Shown here: one piece after another, positions 19,647 to 28,478 of the stretch
How the letters are laid out: each line of letters opens with the position of its first letter
Numbering within the stretch: position 1 is the stretch's first letter
Source: Oxalobacteraceae bacterium
Lineage (GTDB): Bacteria; Pseudomonadota; Gammaproteobacteria; Burkholderiales; Burkholderiaceae_D
Length of the DNA stretch: 64,000 nt
Direction of reading: 5' to 3'
Assembly: GCA_010024875.1 (NCBI GenBank)
Contig: RGFZ01000003.1
Location: forward strand, 20,738-84,737
Notes under the pieces: generated by a model
What the model was told of the DNA's origin: nothing
Databases searched by the model: none
The model's input: the letters and a program-made list of their open reading frames with translations, nothing else
Position numbers and translations under genes: made by a program

Positions 19647-20189
19647 TCAACGGCCTGCGATAAGCAGGGCAAGGATCGTTCCTGTCGCAATCACCGCCCC
19701 ATAAGGGATCAGCAGACTCTTGTTTTGCGCTGTGGCTTTCACGCTCGCTGTGGCGCGCTGTCCCCGGTGGCGCAGACAAATCCCGAACTGTCTGATCTGC
19801 TTCGGATCTCCGTGCATCTGCCACTGGAACAAGGCGATCACCCAAACACCACCGATCAACGCGGTCAGCAAGGCGATATCCAGTGTCAGCGCAGCTCCCG
19901 AATAAAGGCCGACCACTCCCATCAGCTTCACGTCGCCCGCTGCCATGCCCTTGAGCAGATGCAGCGGCATGAAGACCATCAGTCCGACCAGACCACCAAG
20001 CAGTGATGCGGTCAGTCCCTGTCCGCCCGGTACGAATGCGGACAGCATCAGCGCAGCAGCGGCGCTGGGTGCCAGCAAGAGATTGGGTATGCGCCGCTGG
20101 CAAAGATCGACCCATGCGGCCCACAGCACAGTCAGCAGCAACCCAGCCAAGGCACCATAGGCAGGAAGATGTTGAGCAAGAAGTTTCAT
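19647..20189 (-). CDS. cpaA: prepilin peptidase CpaA (TadV)
   Basis: The ATG at 20189 (MKLLAQHLPAYGALAGLL) gives 180 residues; a longer in-frame start runs back through the hairpin after flp and is rejected. It is an A24-type aspartic prepilin peptidase without the N-terminal methylase domain: first catalytic Asp in AAWVDLCQRRIPN, second in GMAAGDVKLMGVVG, and about five or six membrane helices. It should cleave Flp and the TadE/F/G leaders after Gly. It lies 72 bases after flp, behind a stable hairpin, so its expression is probably lower than that of the pilin. Confidence 0.9.
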   Translation of the reverse strand: MKLLAQHLPAYGALAGLLLTVLWAAWVDLCQRRIPNLLLAPSAAAALMLSAFVPGGQGLTASLLGGLVGLMVFMPLHLLKGMAAGDVKLMGVVGLYSGAALTLDIALLTALIGGVWVIALFQWQMHGDPKQIRQFGICLRHRGQRATASVKATAQNKSLLIPYGAVIATGTILALLIAGR

Positions 20190-20200
20190 GGTTAAGGGGC

Positions 20201-20250
20201 GGGCGCTGCCGGAAGCCCAGAGGCTGCTTCTGAGCTCTCCCGGCAGACCC
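20201..20250 (-). terminator. hairpin between flp and cpaA (attenuator or mRNA-stabilising)
   Basis: In the RNA of the minus strand, GGG-N-CTGCCGGGA pairs with TTCCGGCAG-N-CCC across a loop of about 23 bases (arms at 20238-20250 and 20201-20214). No T-run follows, so it is more likely a partial terminator or 3' stabiliser that raises pilin mRNA over the rest of the operon. This is common after major pilin genes, but it is an inference here. Confidence 0.55.
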
Positions 20251-20261
20251 ACTTCAGGACT

Positions 20262-20438
20262 TCAGCCGCCCAGCGCGGTATAGACGCTTTGAAACGCATC
20301 TTTGATCTTGCCGCCAATATTGCTAACCAAAGTCACAATCACCGCAGCAATCAATGCGACAAAAATCCCGTACTCGACCGCCGTCGCACCCTGTTCGTCT
20401 GCGAGGAATTCATTTACTTTTTCTACGATAAATTTCAT
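20262..20438 (-). CDS. flp: Flp family major pilin
   Basis: A 58-residue prepilin: leader MKFIVEKVNEFLADEQG, cleavage after Gly17, then ATAVEYGIFVALIAAVIVTL, which has the Glu at +5 and Tyr at +6 typical of Flp pilins, and a short C-terminal tail (GGKIKDAFQSVYTALGG). A good ribosome site (GGGAGCT) lies 6 bases before the ATG. It is the first gene of the tad operon and should be its most expressed product, polymerising into the adhesive pilus fibre. Only one flp copy is seen in the window. Confidence 0.95.
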   Translation of the reverse strand: MKFIVEKVNEFLADEQGATAVEYGIFVALIAAVIVTLVSNIGGKIKDAFQSVYTALGG

Positions 20439-20816
20439 GGATCAGCTCCCAATGACTGGTAAGAAAATCGAAGCCTCATCTTGTGCCGGCTCACTTGAGA
20501 CTTCCGTTCAGGACTTCCCATTTGGCGCCGGCAGGATCAGACTTCTGTTTTGTCCGTCTTGCCGGAACATCGGCCATCCGGACCCACCGACAAATATTGC
20601 TTATTTGTCATCGCTGAGTGTAGGGAGAGTGAGCACTCTGGGAAATAGCGCAATTGCACCAGAGCTTGTATCTAATTACTAACGAATCAATTCAATATAT
20701 TTATATATGAAGAGGGTAAGCACTCACATTATATTTTTCTTTCGCCCTCAGATTGACTCAGTTCCCACTGCATTGCACTGCCAGTGACCCTGTCTCTGCC
20801 TAAAAAAGGAAGCCCG
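20439..20816. promoter_or_regulatory. divergent regulatory region between flp/tad and the copper ATPase
   Basis: A 378-base region with no credible gene. Two 14-base near-copies, GAGAGTGAGCACTC (20625-20638) and GAGGGTAAGCACTC (20712-20725), agree at 12 of 14 positions and lie in the same orientation 87 bases apart. A very AT-rich stretch covers about 20685-20710. GAAGTC-containing short repeats occur at 20465-20545. No sigma-54 box and no clear CueR-type site were found. The ribosome site AAAAAAGGAAG before the copper ATPase start is at about 20802-20812. Confidence 0.5.
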
Positions 20817-23204
20817 ATGAAAGCCCAAGAAATCAGCCGCCGCCCAAAAAAAGAGCCCGCCTCAGGGGATAGCGGCCTTGCGGGGCACAGCCATGGAACC
20901 GCGCAACCGGCCGTCGATGACAAGCCCTACACCGATCCGGTATGCGGAATGAAAGCGGCAATCAATCCCGACAAGTCGGCGGTGCATGACGGGCAGACCT
21001 ATTACTTCTGCAGCACCGGCTGTGTCGCCAAATTCAATGCCGACCCGATGCGATACCTGTCACCCGAGCGAAAAAACGAGCCGACCGGGCCCGCTGATGC
21101 GATCTACACCTGCCCAATGCATCCCGAAATCGAACAGGTCGGTCCGGGCGGCTGCCCGATCTGCGGCATGGCACTGGAGCCCCTGCATGCAACGATCGAG
21201 GAAGACACCAGCGAGTTGGACGACATGACCCGACGCTTCTGGTTCAGTCTGGTGTTGTCGCTGCCTCTGCTGTTGCTATCGATGGGTGAGTTGGTGGGCA
21301 TCGATGCCACCACACTACTCGGCCACCAGGCCAGCGCCTGGCTACAGGGCCTGCTGGCAACGCCCGTCGTGCTGTGGTTTGGTTGGCCTTTCCTGCAGCG
21401 CGGCGCGCAGTCATTCAGAAACGGTCATCTGAACATGTTCAGTTTGATTTCCATTGGCGTGATCACGGCGTGGCTGTTCAGTGCAGTCGGTCTGCTATTC
21501 CCAAACGTGCTGCCCGAGGCCTTCAAGATGCATGGCATAGCGCCGCTGTATTTCGAGGCCGCTGCCGTGATCGTGACCCTGGTGCTGGTCGGACAAGTGC
21601 TGGAGCTGCGGGCACGCTCCCGTACCAATGCTGCGGTCAGATCCTTGCTCGCTCTGTCGCCCACCAAGGCAATACGCATCAGCGCCGATGGCAGCGAAAG
21701 AGAGGTCCCACTGTCCGAGGTACGCATCGGCGACAAGCTGCGTGTGAAGCCGGGAGCGAACGTGCCCGTCGATGGCGTGGTCAGCGATGGTCAGTCCACG
21801 ATCGATGAATCCATGTTGACCGGCGAACCAATGCCGGTTGCAAAGCAGGCCGGTAGCAGCGTATCAGCCGGCACCGTGAACCAACAGGGTTCATTCGTGA
21901 TGCTTGCAGAACATGTGGGTGCCGATACTTTGCTTTCGCAAATCGTAAACCTCGTGAATCAGGCCGGACGCTCACGCGCACCGATACAAAAGCTGGCCGA
22001 TCAGGTGTCAGGCTGGTTCGTGCCTGCGGTGATCGCCGTCGCAATCCTAGCCTTTATTGTCTGGGCTATGGTCGGACCCACACCGGGACTCGCCAACGGT
22101 CTGGTCGCTGCAGTGTCCGTGCTGATCATCGCCTGCCCCTGCGCACTGGGATTGGCAACGCCGATCTCTATCATGGTGGGCGTGGGTCGTGGGGCGCGTG
22201 AGGGCGTGTTGGTAAAAGATGCCGAAGGGCTGGAACTGATGGAGAAGGTCGACACGCTGGTGGTCGACAAAACGGGCACACTTACCGAAGGCAAGCCGCG
22301 AGTACAGCAGATCATCGCCGCCGAGGGATTTGCACGCGCGGACGTGCTGGTACTCGCAGCCGCATTGGAAAAAATGAGCGAACACCCGCTGGCACAAGCC
22401 ATTCTGGGACACCTGATCTCACAAGGATTGCCAGTGCTACCCGTCGAAGGATTCACTTCCATGATGGGTAAAGGCGTACGTGGCGACATCGATAGTCAGC
22501 CGGTATTGCTAGGCAATGCCCTGCTGATGAAAGAAGCAGGCATCGACATCAGTGCACTCGACAACAAAGCGGATGAGTTGCGTGACCTCGCTCATACCGT
22601 AATGTTCGTCTCGGTTGGCGGTCGTTTTGCCGGATTGATCAGTGTGGCCGACAGCATCAAGCCGGAGAGCCGCGAAGCGATACGCTTGCTGCATGCGGAG
22701 GGCATGAAGATCGTAATGCTCACCGGCGACAATACCAAAACCGCGCGCGCCGTCGCTGTGAGTCTCGGCATTGACACGGTGCATGCCGAAGTACTGCCCG
22801 AGGACAAATACCAGCATGTGCAGGCATTGCAGCAGCAAGGGCATATCGTTGCGATGGCCGGCGATGGCGTGAACGACGCGCCAGCACTGGCGCAAGCGAA
22901 TGTCGGTATCGCGATGGGTACGGGCACCGACATCGCAATGAATAGCGCACGCATCGTGCTGGTGAAAGGCGATCTGCGCGGTATCGCGCGTGCGCGGCAG
23001 CTATCACGCGCGACTATGCGCAATATCCGGCAAAACCTGTTCTTTGCGTTCGTCTACAACTTTGTCGGGGTGCCTATCGCTGCGGGCGTGCTGTATCCGT
23101 CACTCGGCCTCTTGTTGTCACCAATGATTGCCAGTGCGGCGATGAGCCTCTCTTCAGTATCTGTCATTGCGAATGCACTTCGGCTCAAGAACGCCGAACT
23201 ATAA
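20817..23204 (+). CDS. copA: copper-exporting P1B-type ATPase with YHS domain
   Basis: The ATG at 20817, with a strong AAGGAAG site, is chosen over a GTG at 20784 and gives 795 residues. The order is a His-rich start, a YHS domain (TDPVCGMKA...YYFCSTGCVAKF, about 40-80), a metal-binding segment (YTCPMHPEIEQVGPGGCPIC, about 96-122), then the P1B ATPase: TGEP actuator loop (MLTGEPMPV), CPC motif IIACPCALGLATP, phosphorylation site VVDKTGTLTEG, SEHPLAQAI and GDGVNDAPALAQA. No classical GMTCxxC domain is present. It pumps Cu(I), or possibly Ag(I), out of the cytoplasm. No metal-responsive regulator is adjacent. Confidence 0.93.
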   Translation: MKAQEISRRPKKEPASGDSGLAGHSHGTAQPAVDDKPYTDPVCGMKAAINPDKSAVHDGQTYYFCSTGCVAKFNADPMRYLSPERKNEPTGPADAIYTCPMHPEIEQVGPGGCPICGMALEPLHATIEEDTSELDDMTRRFWFSLVLSLPLLLLSMGELVGIDATTLLGHQASAWLQGLLATPVVLWFGWPFLQRGAQSFRNGHLNMFSLISIGVITAWLFSAVGLLFPNVLPEAFKMHGIAPLYFEAAAVIVTLVLVGQVLELRARSRTNAAVRSLLALSPTKAIRISADGSEREVPLSEVRIGDKLRVKPGANVPVDGVVSDGQSTIDESMLTGEPMPVAKQAGSSVSAGTVNQQGSFVMLAEHVGADTLLSQIVNLVNQAGRSRAPIQKLADQVSGWFVPAVIAVAILAFIVWAMVGPTPGLANGLVAAVSVLIIACPCALGLATPISIMVGVGRGAREGVLVKDAEGLELMEKVDTLVVDKTGTLTEGKPRVQQIIAAEGFARADVLVLAAALEKMSEHPLAQAILGHLISQGLPVLPVEGFTSMMGKGVRGDIDSQPVLLGNALLMKEAGIDISALDNKADELRDLAHTVMFVSVGGRFAGLISVADSIKPESREAIRLLHAEGMKIVMLTGDNTKTARAVAVSLGIDTVHAEVLPEDKYQHVQALQQQGHIVAMAGDGVNDAPALAQANVGIAMGTGTDIAMNSARIVLVKGDLRGIARARQLSRATMRNIRQNLFFAFVYNFVGVPIAAGVLYPSLGLLLSPMIASAAMSLSSVSVIANALRLKNAEL

Positions 23205-23208
23205 GACG

Positions 23209-23760
23209 ATGCGCGAGCAAAGGCGCAGCCATCGCGAAGGCGACGTTGAACGCGCGCCTTCACTGCGCCTGTTCTACGCGCTCTGGCCAGACGAGCCCAC
23301 ACGCGGCCGATTGGAAGCGCTACAGTCCGGTATCGTTGGTCGCAAGGTAGCCTCCGCCAATCTTCACCTGACATTGGCTTTTCTGGGTAATCAGCCGCGT
23401 GATTCGCTGATGCTGTTGGAAGGCGTGATGCAGTCCCTCATCGTGCATCCGTTCACCCTGACGATCGATGCGTATGGCTATTTCAGCAAACCGCGGGTTG
23501 TATGGGTCGGACCTTCAACACCACCTGAGGCACTCATCTCCATGCAACGCACGCTGTGGCAATCTCTGCTGGACAACGGTATACCTTTGAAGCCGTCTGC
23601 AGATTTCCGGCCGCATGTGACACTTGCGCGCGATGCGGAGCGCCTTGATCGTGCATGGAAAAATGATCTGGAATGGACAGGCGACACCATCGCACTGGTG
23701 GAATCCACACCGATGCCCGGCGGCGTACATTATCGGCCCGTGGCCACCCGGTCGTTCTGA
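23209..23760 (+). CDS. thpR: RNA 2',3'-cyclic phosphodiesterase (2'-5' RNA ligase family)
   Basis: The start at 23209, 4 bases after the copper ATPase stop, gives 183 residues; an earlier in-frame start overlaps that gene. Two HxTx motifs of the 2H phosphoesterase fold are present: HLTLAFLG near residue 51 and HVTLAR near residue 134. LRLFYALWPDE at the N terminus is typical of ThpR. It opens 2',3'-cyclic phosphates on RNA ends. The link to the copper ATPase is probably only transcriptional. Its stop codon directly abuts that of the convergent tcdA gene. Confidence 0.9.
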   Translation: MREQRRSHREGDVERAPSLRLFYALWPDEPTRGRLEALQSGIVGRKVASANLHLTLAFLGNQPRDSLMLLEGVMQSLIVHPFTLTIDAYGYFSKPRVVWVGPSTPPEALISMQRTLWQSLLDNGIPLKPSADFRPHVTLARDAERLDRAWKNDLEWTGDTIALVESTPMPGGVHYRPVATRSF

Positions 23761-24627
23761 TCAGCTGATATCGACTATCGGCTGTGTCTGAGCGGCTTGT
23801 GCGTCAGCGCGCTCTGCCAATTTGCGCAGCGCGTGCGCTGCGGCTACAAAGCCAAAACTCGCCGTGACCACGACGGAAGAACCATAACCTGCGCAACTGA
23901 GTCCTGTGATGCCTTCATTAGCATCCCCATCGTCAATGTCGCTGTCCGTTGCACAAACCTCAGGCATTTTCACTGGCTCAGATGAATAGATCGCATCAAT
24001 GCCAAATTTGTGCTTGGTACCTCGTGGGAAGCCATGCACCCGTCGCAGCTGCTTGCGTACACGCGCCAGCAGCGGCTCTTGCTCAGTGCGCGACAGGTCA
24101 CAAACTTCGATACGCGTGGGATCAGTCTGACCGCCCGCGCTACCGATGGTAATCAACGGTATCTGATTGCGGCGGCAATGTACGATCAGGGCGGTCTTTG
24201 CGCGCGCATTATCGATGGCGTCGATCACATAATCGAAATGCCCCGGCAGAATCATCGCAGCGATATTCTCAGGATCAATGAATTCTTCGACGCAGTGCAC
24301 CCTGCAATGGGAGTTGATCTGCGCAATGCGTGCTGACAGCGCTTCGACCTTCGCCTGCCCCAGCGTATCGGTCAATGCATGAATCTGACGATTCACGTTC
24401 GATTCCGCCAGATGATCGAGATCGATCATCGTAATCTCGCCAACCGCACTACGCGCCAGCGCCTCCACTACCCATGAACCCACACCCCCGACGCCGATCA
24501 CGCAAACATGCGCGCGGCGGAAGGCCGCCAGGCCGTGGTCGCCATACAAACGCGCGATGCCGCCGAAACGGCGCTCGAAGTCGATGTCGTCCGGTGGTGT
24601 GGGGGTAAGGGGAAGTACGCTGGCCAT
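23761..24627 (-). CDS. tcdA: tRNA threonylcarbamoyladenosine dehydratase
   Basis: A 288-residue E1-like ThiF/MoeB-fold enzyme. The nucleotide loop is VIGVGGVGSWVVEALARSA (about 39-57), with MIDLDHLAESNVNRQ next and a long C-terminal part with GSAGGQTDPTRIEV and SRTEQEPLLARVRKQLRR. It converts t6A37 to the cyclic ct6A form in tRNAs that read ANN codons, using ATP. The acidic insert CATDSDIDDGDANE near residue 225 is longer than usual. A Sua5-type t6A gene is also in the window (30535-31563), so two steps of the t6A/ct6A route are covered. Confidence 0.93.
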   Translation of the reverse strand: MASVLPLTPTPPDDIDFERRFGGIARLYGDHGLAAFRRAHVCVIGVGGVGSWVVEALARSAVGEITMIDLDHLAESNVNRQIHALTDTLGQAKVEALSARIAQINSHCRVHCVEEFIDPENIAAMILPGHFDYVIDAIDNARAKTALIVHCRRNQIPLITIGSAGGQTDPTRIEVCDLSRTEQEPLLARVRKQLRRVHGFPRGTKHKFGIDAIYSSEPVKMPEVCATDSDIDDGDANEGITGLSCAGYGSSVVVTASFGFVAAAHALRKLAERADAQAAQTQPIVDIS

Positions 24628-24680
24628 GCCAGCATTTTAACGGACAGCAAGCGTGCTGATGCTCTAGACTATCGGGTCTT

Positions 24681-25868
24681 ATGTCGTCTTTCCTGCCGCA
24701 GCTCTCCCCTTTGTTCCGGCTCATCGCCGTCGCCGTCACCGCGCATGTGGCGCTGGGCGCGGCACGGGTGACGACTGCGCTCTACGCGCTATCGCTGCAA
24801 GCGTCCGCCTTCACGGTTGGCACACTAATCGCCTTGTTTGCGGTCTTTCCCATGCTGCTGGCCGTGCCCATGGGCCGCGTGATCGATCGTATCGGTGTGC
24901 GGCGTCCACTGATGGCAGGCTGCCTGCTGGCCTCGGCAGGTGTGATGCTGGCCGCTACGGTGCGCGGGCTGACGGTGCTGTATCCGGCAGCGATACTGAT
25001 CGGCACCGGCTTCATGGCCATCTTCATCGGCGCGCAGCATGCAGTCGGCGCGCTTGCTCCTGCAGACCAGCGAACGGCCAGCTACAGCCGCCTGTCGCTA
25101 GGCTTTTCGATTTCATCATTCACCGGCCCGCTGATCGCTGGTTTCGTGATCGACCACAGCCACTACTCGGTCGCCTATCTCAGCTGTGGCGCATTCACAC
25201 TGGCAGCTTTCGTGCTGTCAGCCAGCGGTGCATTGCGCGATCTTCCAGTCTCGGCGGCTCCCGCCAGCCAGAACAAAGGCAGCCCCCTTCAACTGCTACG
25301 CGACCGCGAGCTGCGTCGTATTTATCTTGTCGGCATCCTGCTAGCCGCCGCCTGGGATCTGTTTACCTTCGTGACGCCTGTACGCGGCTCCCAACTAGGC
25401 TACTCCGCCTCGACGATAGGCATGATCCTCGCGACCTTCGCCGCAGCGACATTCGTGGTTCGGCTGGCCATGCCGGGCATCGTCAGGCGCTATCGCGAAT
25501 GGCAAGTATTGACGGTTGCGTTGAGCATTGCCGCCTGCTGCTATCTGATTTTCCCGTTTACCGAGCAGCCGTGGGCGCTGGCCGCAACGGCCTTTGTACT
25601 GGGTCTCGCCCTTGGCTCAGGCCAGCCGAATGTGCTGGCGCTGCTGCATACCAACGCACCGCCCGGCCGTGGTGCGGAAGCGATAGGAATTCGCGCTACC
25701 ATAGGCAATGCGAGTTCTGCATTTCTGCCGCTGGCCTTTGGCGCGGCGGGTGCGACGCTGGGCTTGCTGATCGTGTTTTGGGGACTGGGCACGATCATTG
25801 CCTGCGGCGTGCCGCTGGCGGCGCGCAAGGCGCTCTCGCATGCGAAAGACCCACATTCAAAAATTTGA
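24681..25868 (+). CDS. MFS transporter
   Basis: A 395-residue major facilitator with about 12 hydrophobic segments in two halves, split by a loop near 185-205 (SAAPASQNKGSPLQLLRDRE). The motif A-like loop PMGRVIDRIGVRRPLMAG follows helix 2 and is the hallmark of the family. The C terminus is short and basic. It is divergent from tcdA, separated by 53 bases. The substrate cannot be deduced; the pattern fits drug or small-molecule efflux proteins of the MFS_1 family. Confidence 0.85.
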   Translation: MSSFLPQLSPLFRLIAVAVTAHVALGAARVTTALYALSLQASAFTVGTLIALFAVFPMLLAVPMGRVIDRIGVRRPLMAGCLLASAGVMLAATVRGLTVLYPAAILIGTGFMAIFIGAQHAVGALAPADQRTASYSRLSLGFSISSFTGPLIAGFVIDHSHYSVAYLSCGAFTLAAFVLSASGALRDLPVSAAPASQNKGSPLQLLRDRELRRIYLVGILLAAAWDLFTFVTPVRGSQLGYSASTIGMILATFAAATFVVRLAMPGIVRRYREWQVLTVALSIAACCYLIFPFTEQPWALAATAFVLGLALGSGQPNVLALLHTNAPPGRGAEAIGIRATIGNASSAFLPLAFGAAGATLGLLIVFWGLGTIIACGVPLAARKALSHAKDPHSKI

Positions 25869-25899
25869 CTAGCCACTTGATTCATTTACAGGGAAAAAG

Positions 25900-26535
25900 A
25901 TGTCCATCGCCGACCTTCGCCGCGACTACAGCCATGCCACGCTCTCCGAGCATGAGGTCGATCCGGATCCGATCAAGCAATTCGAGCACTGGTTCCAGCA
26001 AACGCTGGCGGCAGAAGTACCCGAACCCAATGCAATGAGTCTTGCTACCGTTGGCAAAGAGGGCAAGCCCTCGCTGCGCATTGTGTTGCTCAAGGATGTC
26101 GATGCGCGTGGCTTCACTTGGTACACCAATTACGAAAGCCGCAAGGGCGAGGACTTGCTGACTAATCCGCATGCTGCACTGACTTTTCACTGGATACCGC
26201 TAGAGCGTCAGGTGCGCATCGAGGGCCGTGTGGAAAAGGTCGATGCTGCGGAGAGCGATGCCTATTTCAACATTCGGCCAATCAAGAGCCGATTGGGCGC
26301 CATCGCTTCGGCACAGAGCCGCCCTATCCAGAGCCGCGAACTGCTGGAAAAACAGTTCGCCGACGCCGAGACACAACATGGCGATCATCCGCCGCGCCCT
26401 GCGCACTGGGGTGGGTACCGTCTGGTGCCGGAGTGGATCGAGTTCTGGCAGGGTCGCCGCTCGCGACTCCACGACCGCGTCGTGTACATGCCCCAACCCG
26501 ACGGTACGTGGAGCCGGCAACGATTGCAGCCCTGA
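25900..26535 (+). CDS. pdxH: pyridoxamine 5'-phosphate oxidase
   Basis: A 211-residue FMN-dependent oxidase, close to the E. coli length. It starts [17 protein letters not shown] and has the FMN/PLP-binding segments [20 protein letters not shown] and YESRKGEDL, then [17 protein letters not shown] and the C-terminal [18 protein letters not shown] with a final RLQP. It oxidises PNP or PMP to pyridoxal phosphate in the cytoplasm. A clear AGGGAAAAAG ribosome site lies before the ATG. The gene starts 31 bases after the MFS gene. Confidence 0.96.
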   Translation: MSIADLRRDYSHATLSEHEVDPDPIKQFEHWFQQTLAAEVPEPNAMSLATVGKEGKPSLRIVLLKDVDARGFTWYTNYESRKGEDLLTNPHAALTFHWIPLERQVRIEGRVEKVDAAESDAYFNIRPIKSRLGAIASAQSRPIQSRELLEKQFADAETQHGDHPPRPAHWGGYRLVPEWIEFWQGRRSRLHDRVVYMPQPDGTWSRQRLQP

Positions 26536-26637
26536 CAAATGAATTTTCCTTGTACAAATATTGTTATTGGGTTAGAGCCACATCAACATCCCTGAGATGG
26601 ATGAGCTTCATAGTCAGCCGCTGGAGGCGACTATCGA

Positions 26638-27843
26638 ATGTTCTGGGAAAAAAAATTTCATCAATGGGTCGCGCAGATGCGCGGCGACACCCGCCTGCCA
26701 GTGCGAGTGCGCTTGTGGAATGGAAGCCAGTTTGATCTGGGCATCAGCGCACCCGAGGTGACGATACGTATACCTTCGCCATCGGCACTGATCTATCTGC
26801 TGAATCCCTCGCTGGAAAGTCTCGGTCGCGCCTATGTCGAGGGTAAGCTGGAGGTCGAAGGTAGGCTGCAAGCCATCATTGAAGTCGCCAATGCCCTCTC
26901 AGAAAAAGGATTGGCCACCGGCTCACGTCTCGGACAGCTGTTCAAGCCACGCGCTCATACGCGTGACCAGGACAAATCAGCGATCGAGTATCACTATGAT
27001 GTGTCGAATGAGTTCTATCAGAGCTTCCTCGATCCGGCTATGGTTTATTCCTGCGCGTACTTCGAGCAAGGAACGGAAGATCTGTCCACGGCACAGCAAA
27101 AAAAAATCGATCACATTCTCACCAAGATCCATGTACGTCCCGGGGACACCTTACTGGATATCGGCTGCGGCTGGGGCGCTCTGGTCATGCGGGCGGCGAA
27201 ACATTTCGGCGCGCGCTGCACAGGTATCACACTATCTAAAAATCAGCAGGCTCTTGCGACCGAACGTGTCGCCGCCGCCGGTCTGTCGGATCAAGTCAAT
27301 ATCAGGCTGCTGGATTATCGTGATGTCGATGGTCGATTCGACCGCATCACCAGCGTCGGCATGTTCGAGCACGTGGGACTCAAGAATTTGCCGATTTATT
27401 TTCGCAAGATCGCCAGTCTGCTCAAAGAGGATGGTCTCGCAATGAATCACGGGATCACGACGACCAACACCGACCACAGCACCGCTCGCCACGGCGCCGG
27501 CGAATTCATCGAGAATTACGTATTCCCTCACGGCGAGTTGCCCCACATTGGCACTCTGCTGATTGCCATGCAAGATAGCGGACTAGAGGCGCTGGATGTC
27601 GAGAATCTGCGCCGGCATTACGCACGTACTTGCGCACTGTGGGCGGAGAATTTCGAGAATCATGCCGCGCACATTCGTACGCTGGTCGACGAAAAACGCT
27701 ACCGGATATGGCGAGTCTATCTCGCTGGCTGCGCACACGCATTCCGGCATGACTGGATATCGCTTAACCAGATCGTCTGCGGCAAGGCGGGACGCGATGC
27801 CGACGTACTACCCTGGTCAAGACGCTACATGTACTGCATCTGA
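26638..27843 (+). CDS. cfa: cyclopropane-fatty-acyl-phospholipid synthase family protein
   Basis: A 401-residue SAM-dependent methyltransferase. The N-terminal lipid-binding region (about 1-110) is followed by YHYDVSNEFYQSFLDP, the SAM loop LDIGCGWGALVMRAAK (about residue 180), then GITLSKNQ, RITSVGMFEHVG and ENYVFPHGELPH, all typical of CfaS. It adds a methylene bridge to unsaturated acyl chains in membrane lipids. A ribosome site (CTGGAGG) lies 12 bases before the ATG. The gene ends one base before the convergent msrA stop. Confidence 0.93.
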   Translation: MFWEKKFHQWVAQMRGDTRLPVRVRLWNGSQFDLGISAPEVTIRIPSPSALIYLLNPSLESLGRAYVEGKLEVEGRLQAIIEVANALSEKGLATGSRLGQLFKPRAHTRDQDKSAIEYHYDVSNEFYQSFLDPAMVYSCAYFEQGTEDLSTAQQKKIDHILTKIHVRPGDTLLDIGCGWGALVMRAAKHFGARCTGITLSKNQQALATERVAAAGLSDQVNIRLLDYRDVDGRFDRITSVGMFEHVGLKNLPIYFRKIASLLKEDGLAMNHGITTTNTDHSTARHGAGEFIENYVFPHGELPHIGTLLIAMQDSGLEALDVENLRRHYARTCALWAENFENHAAHIRTLVDEKRYRIWRVYLAGCAHAFRHDWISLNQIVCGKAGRDADVLPWSRRYMYCI

Positions 27844-27844
27844 C

Positions 27845-28405
27845 TTACTTTTTTGCCCGGTCGGCGAAGATTTTCCGAAATTTCGTCACCTTGGGCGCCA
27901 CCACGAAAGCGCAGTACGATTGCATCGGGTGATTGATGAAATAGTTTTGGTGATAGTCCTCGGCTGGGTAAAAGACCGGCGCCTCGGCCAGCTCAGTGAC
28001 GATAGGCGCATCCCAGACATGCGCCATCTCGGCAATGACCTGCTTCGCTATCTTCATCTGCTCAGCGTCATGGGTATAGATCACCGAGCGGTACTGCGTG
28101 CCCACGTCATTGCCCTGACGATTCAGCGTGGTCGGGTCATGGATCGTGAAAAACACTTCAAGGATCTCGCGAAAGCTGGCCTTCGTCGGATCAAAATGAA
28201 TACGCACGACCTCTGCATGACCCGTATCGCCACCACACACTTCTTCGTAGGTCGGATTCGGATTGCGCCCGCCGCTGTAGCCGGACTCGACTTGGCTCAC
28301 GCCAAGCATCTGCTGAAAAACTGCTTCGAGGCACCAGAAGCAGCCGCCTCCCAGCGTACATAGCTGCAATGCCTTGTCTGACTGATGGTTCATACGCTCG
28401 CTCAT
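27845..28405 (-). CDS. msrA: peptide methionine (S)-S-oxide reductase
   Basis: A 186-residue MsrA. The catalytic motif GGGCFWCLEAVFQ lies at about residues 19-31, with the cysteine in GCFW as nucleophile, followed by VESGYSGGRNPNPTYEEVCG, TGHAEVVRIHFDP and FYPAEDYHQNYF. It repairs oxidised methionine using thioredoxin. The only other Cys near the C terminus is in MQSYCAFVV, which may be the resolving residue. The start could also be 4 codons later (MNHQSDKAL). Confidence 0.95.
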   Translation of the reverse strand: MSERMNHQSDKALQLCTLGGGCFWCLEAVFQQMLGVSQVESGYSGGRNPNPTYEEVCGGDTGHAEVVRIHFDPTKASFREILEVFFTIHDPTTLNRQGNDVGTQYRSVIYTHDAEQMKIAKQVIAEMAHVWDAPIVTELAEAPVFYPAEDYHQNYFINHPMQSYCAFVVAPKVTKFRKIFADRAKK

Positions 28406-28478
28406 CGCTATTCCGGATCATGGCCAAAGCCATTGTAACGAATTCAGCCAGATGCCACTCGGTCGATCTGATCGACGC

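Noticed and set aside
19462..20124. Minus-strand frame of 220 codons across cpaB and cpaA
   Set aside because: Different frame from two well-supported tad genes; the sequence is rich in Arg, Ser and Thr with no domain.
20641..20680. Sigma-54 promoter for flp
   Set aside because: TGGTGCAATTGCGC on the minus strand looks similar, but the GG-to-GC spacing is 9 rather than 10 bases.
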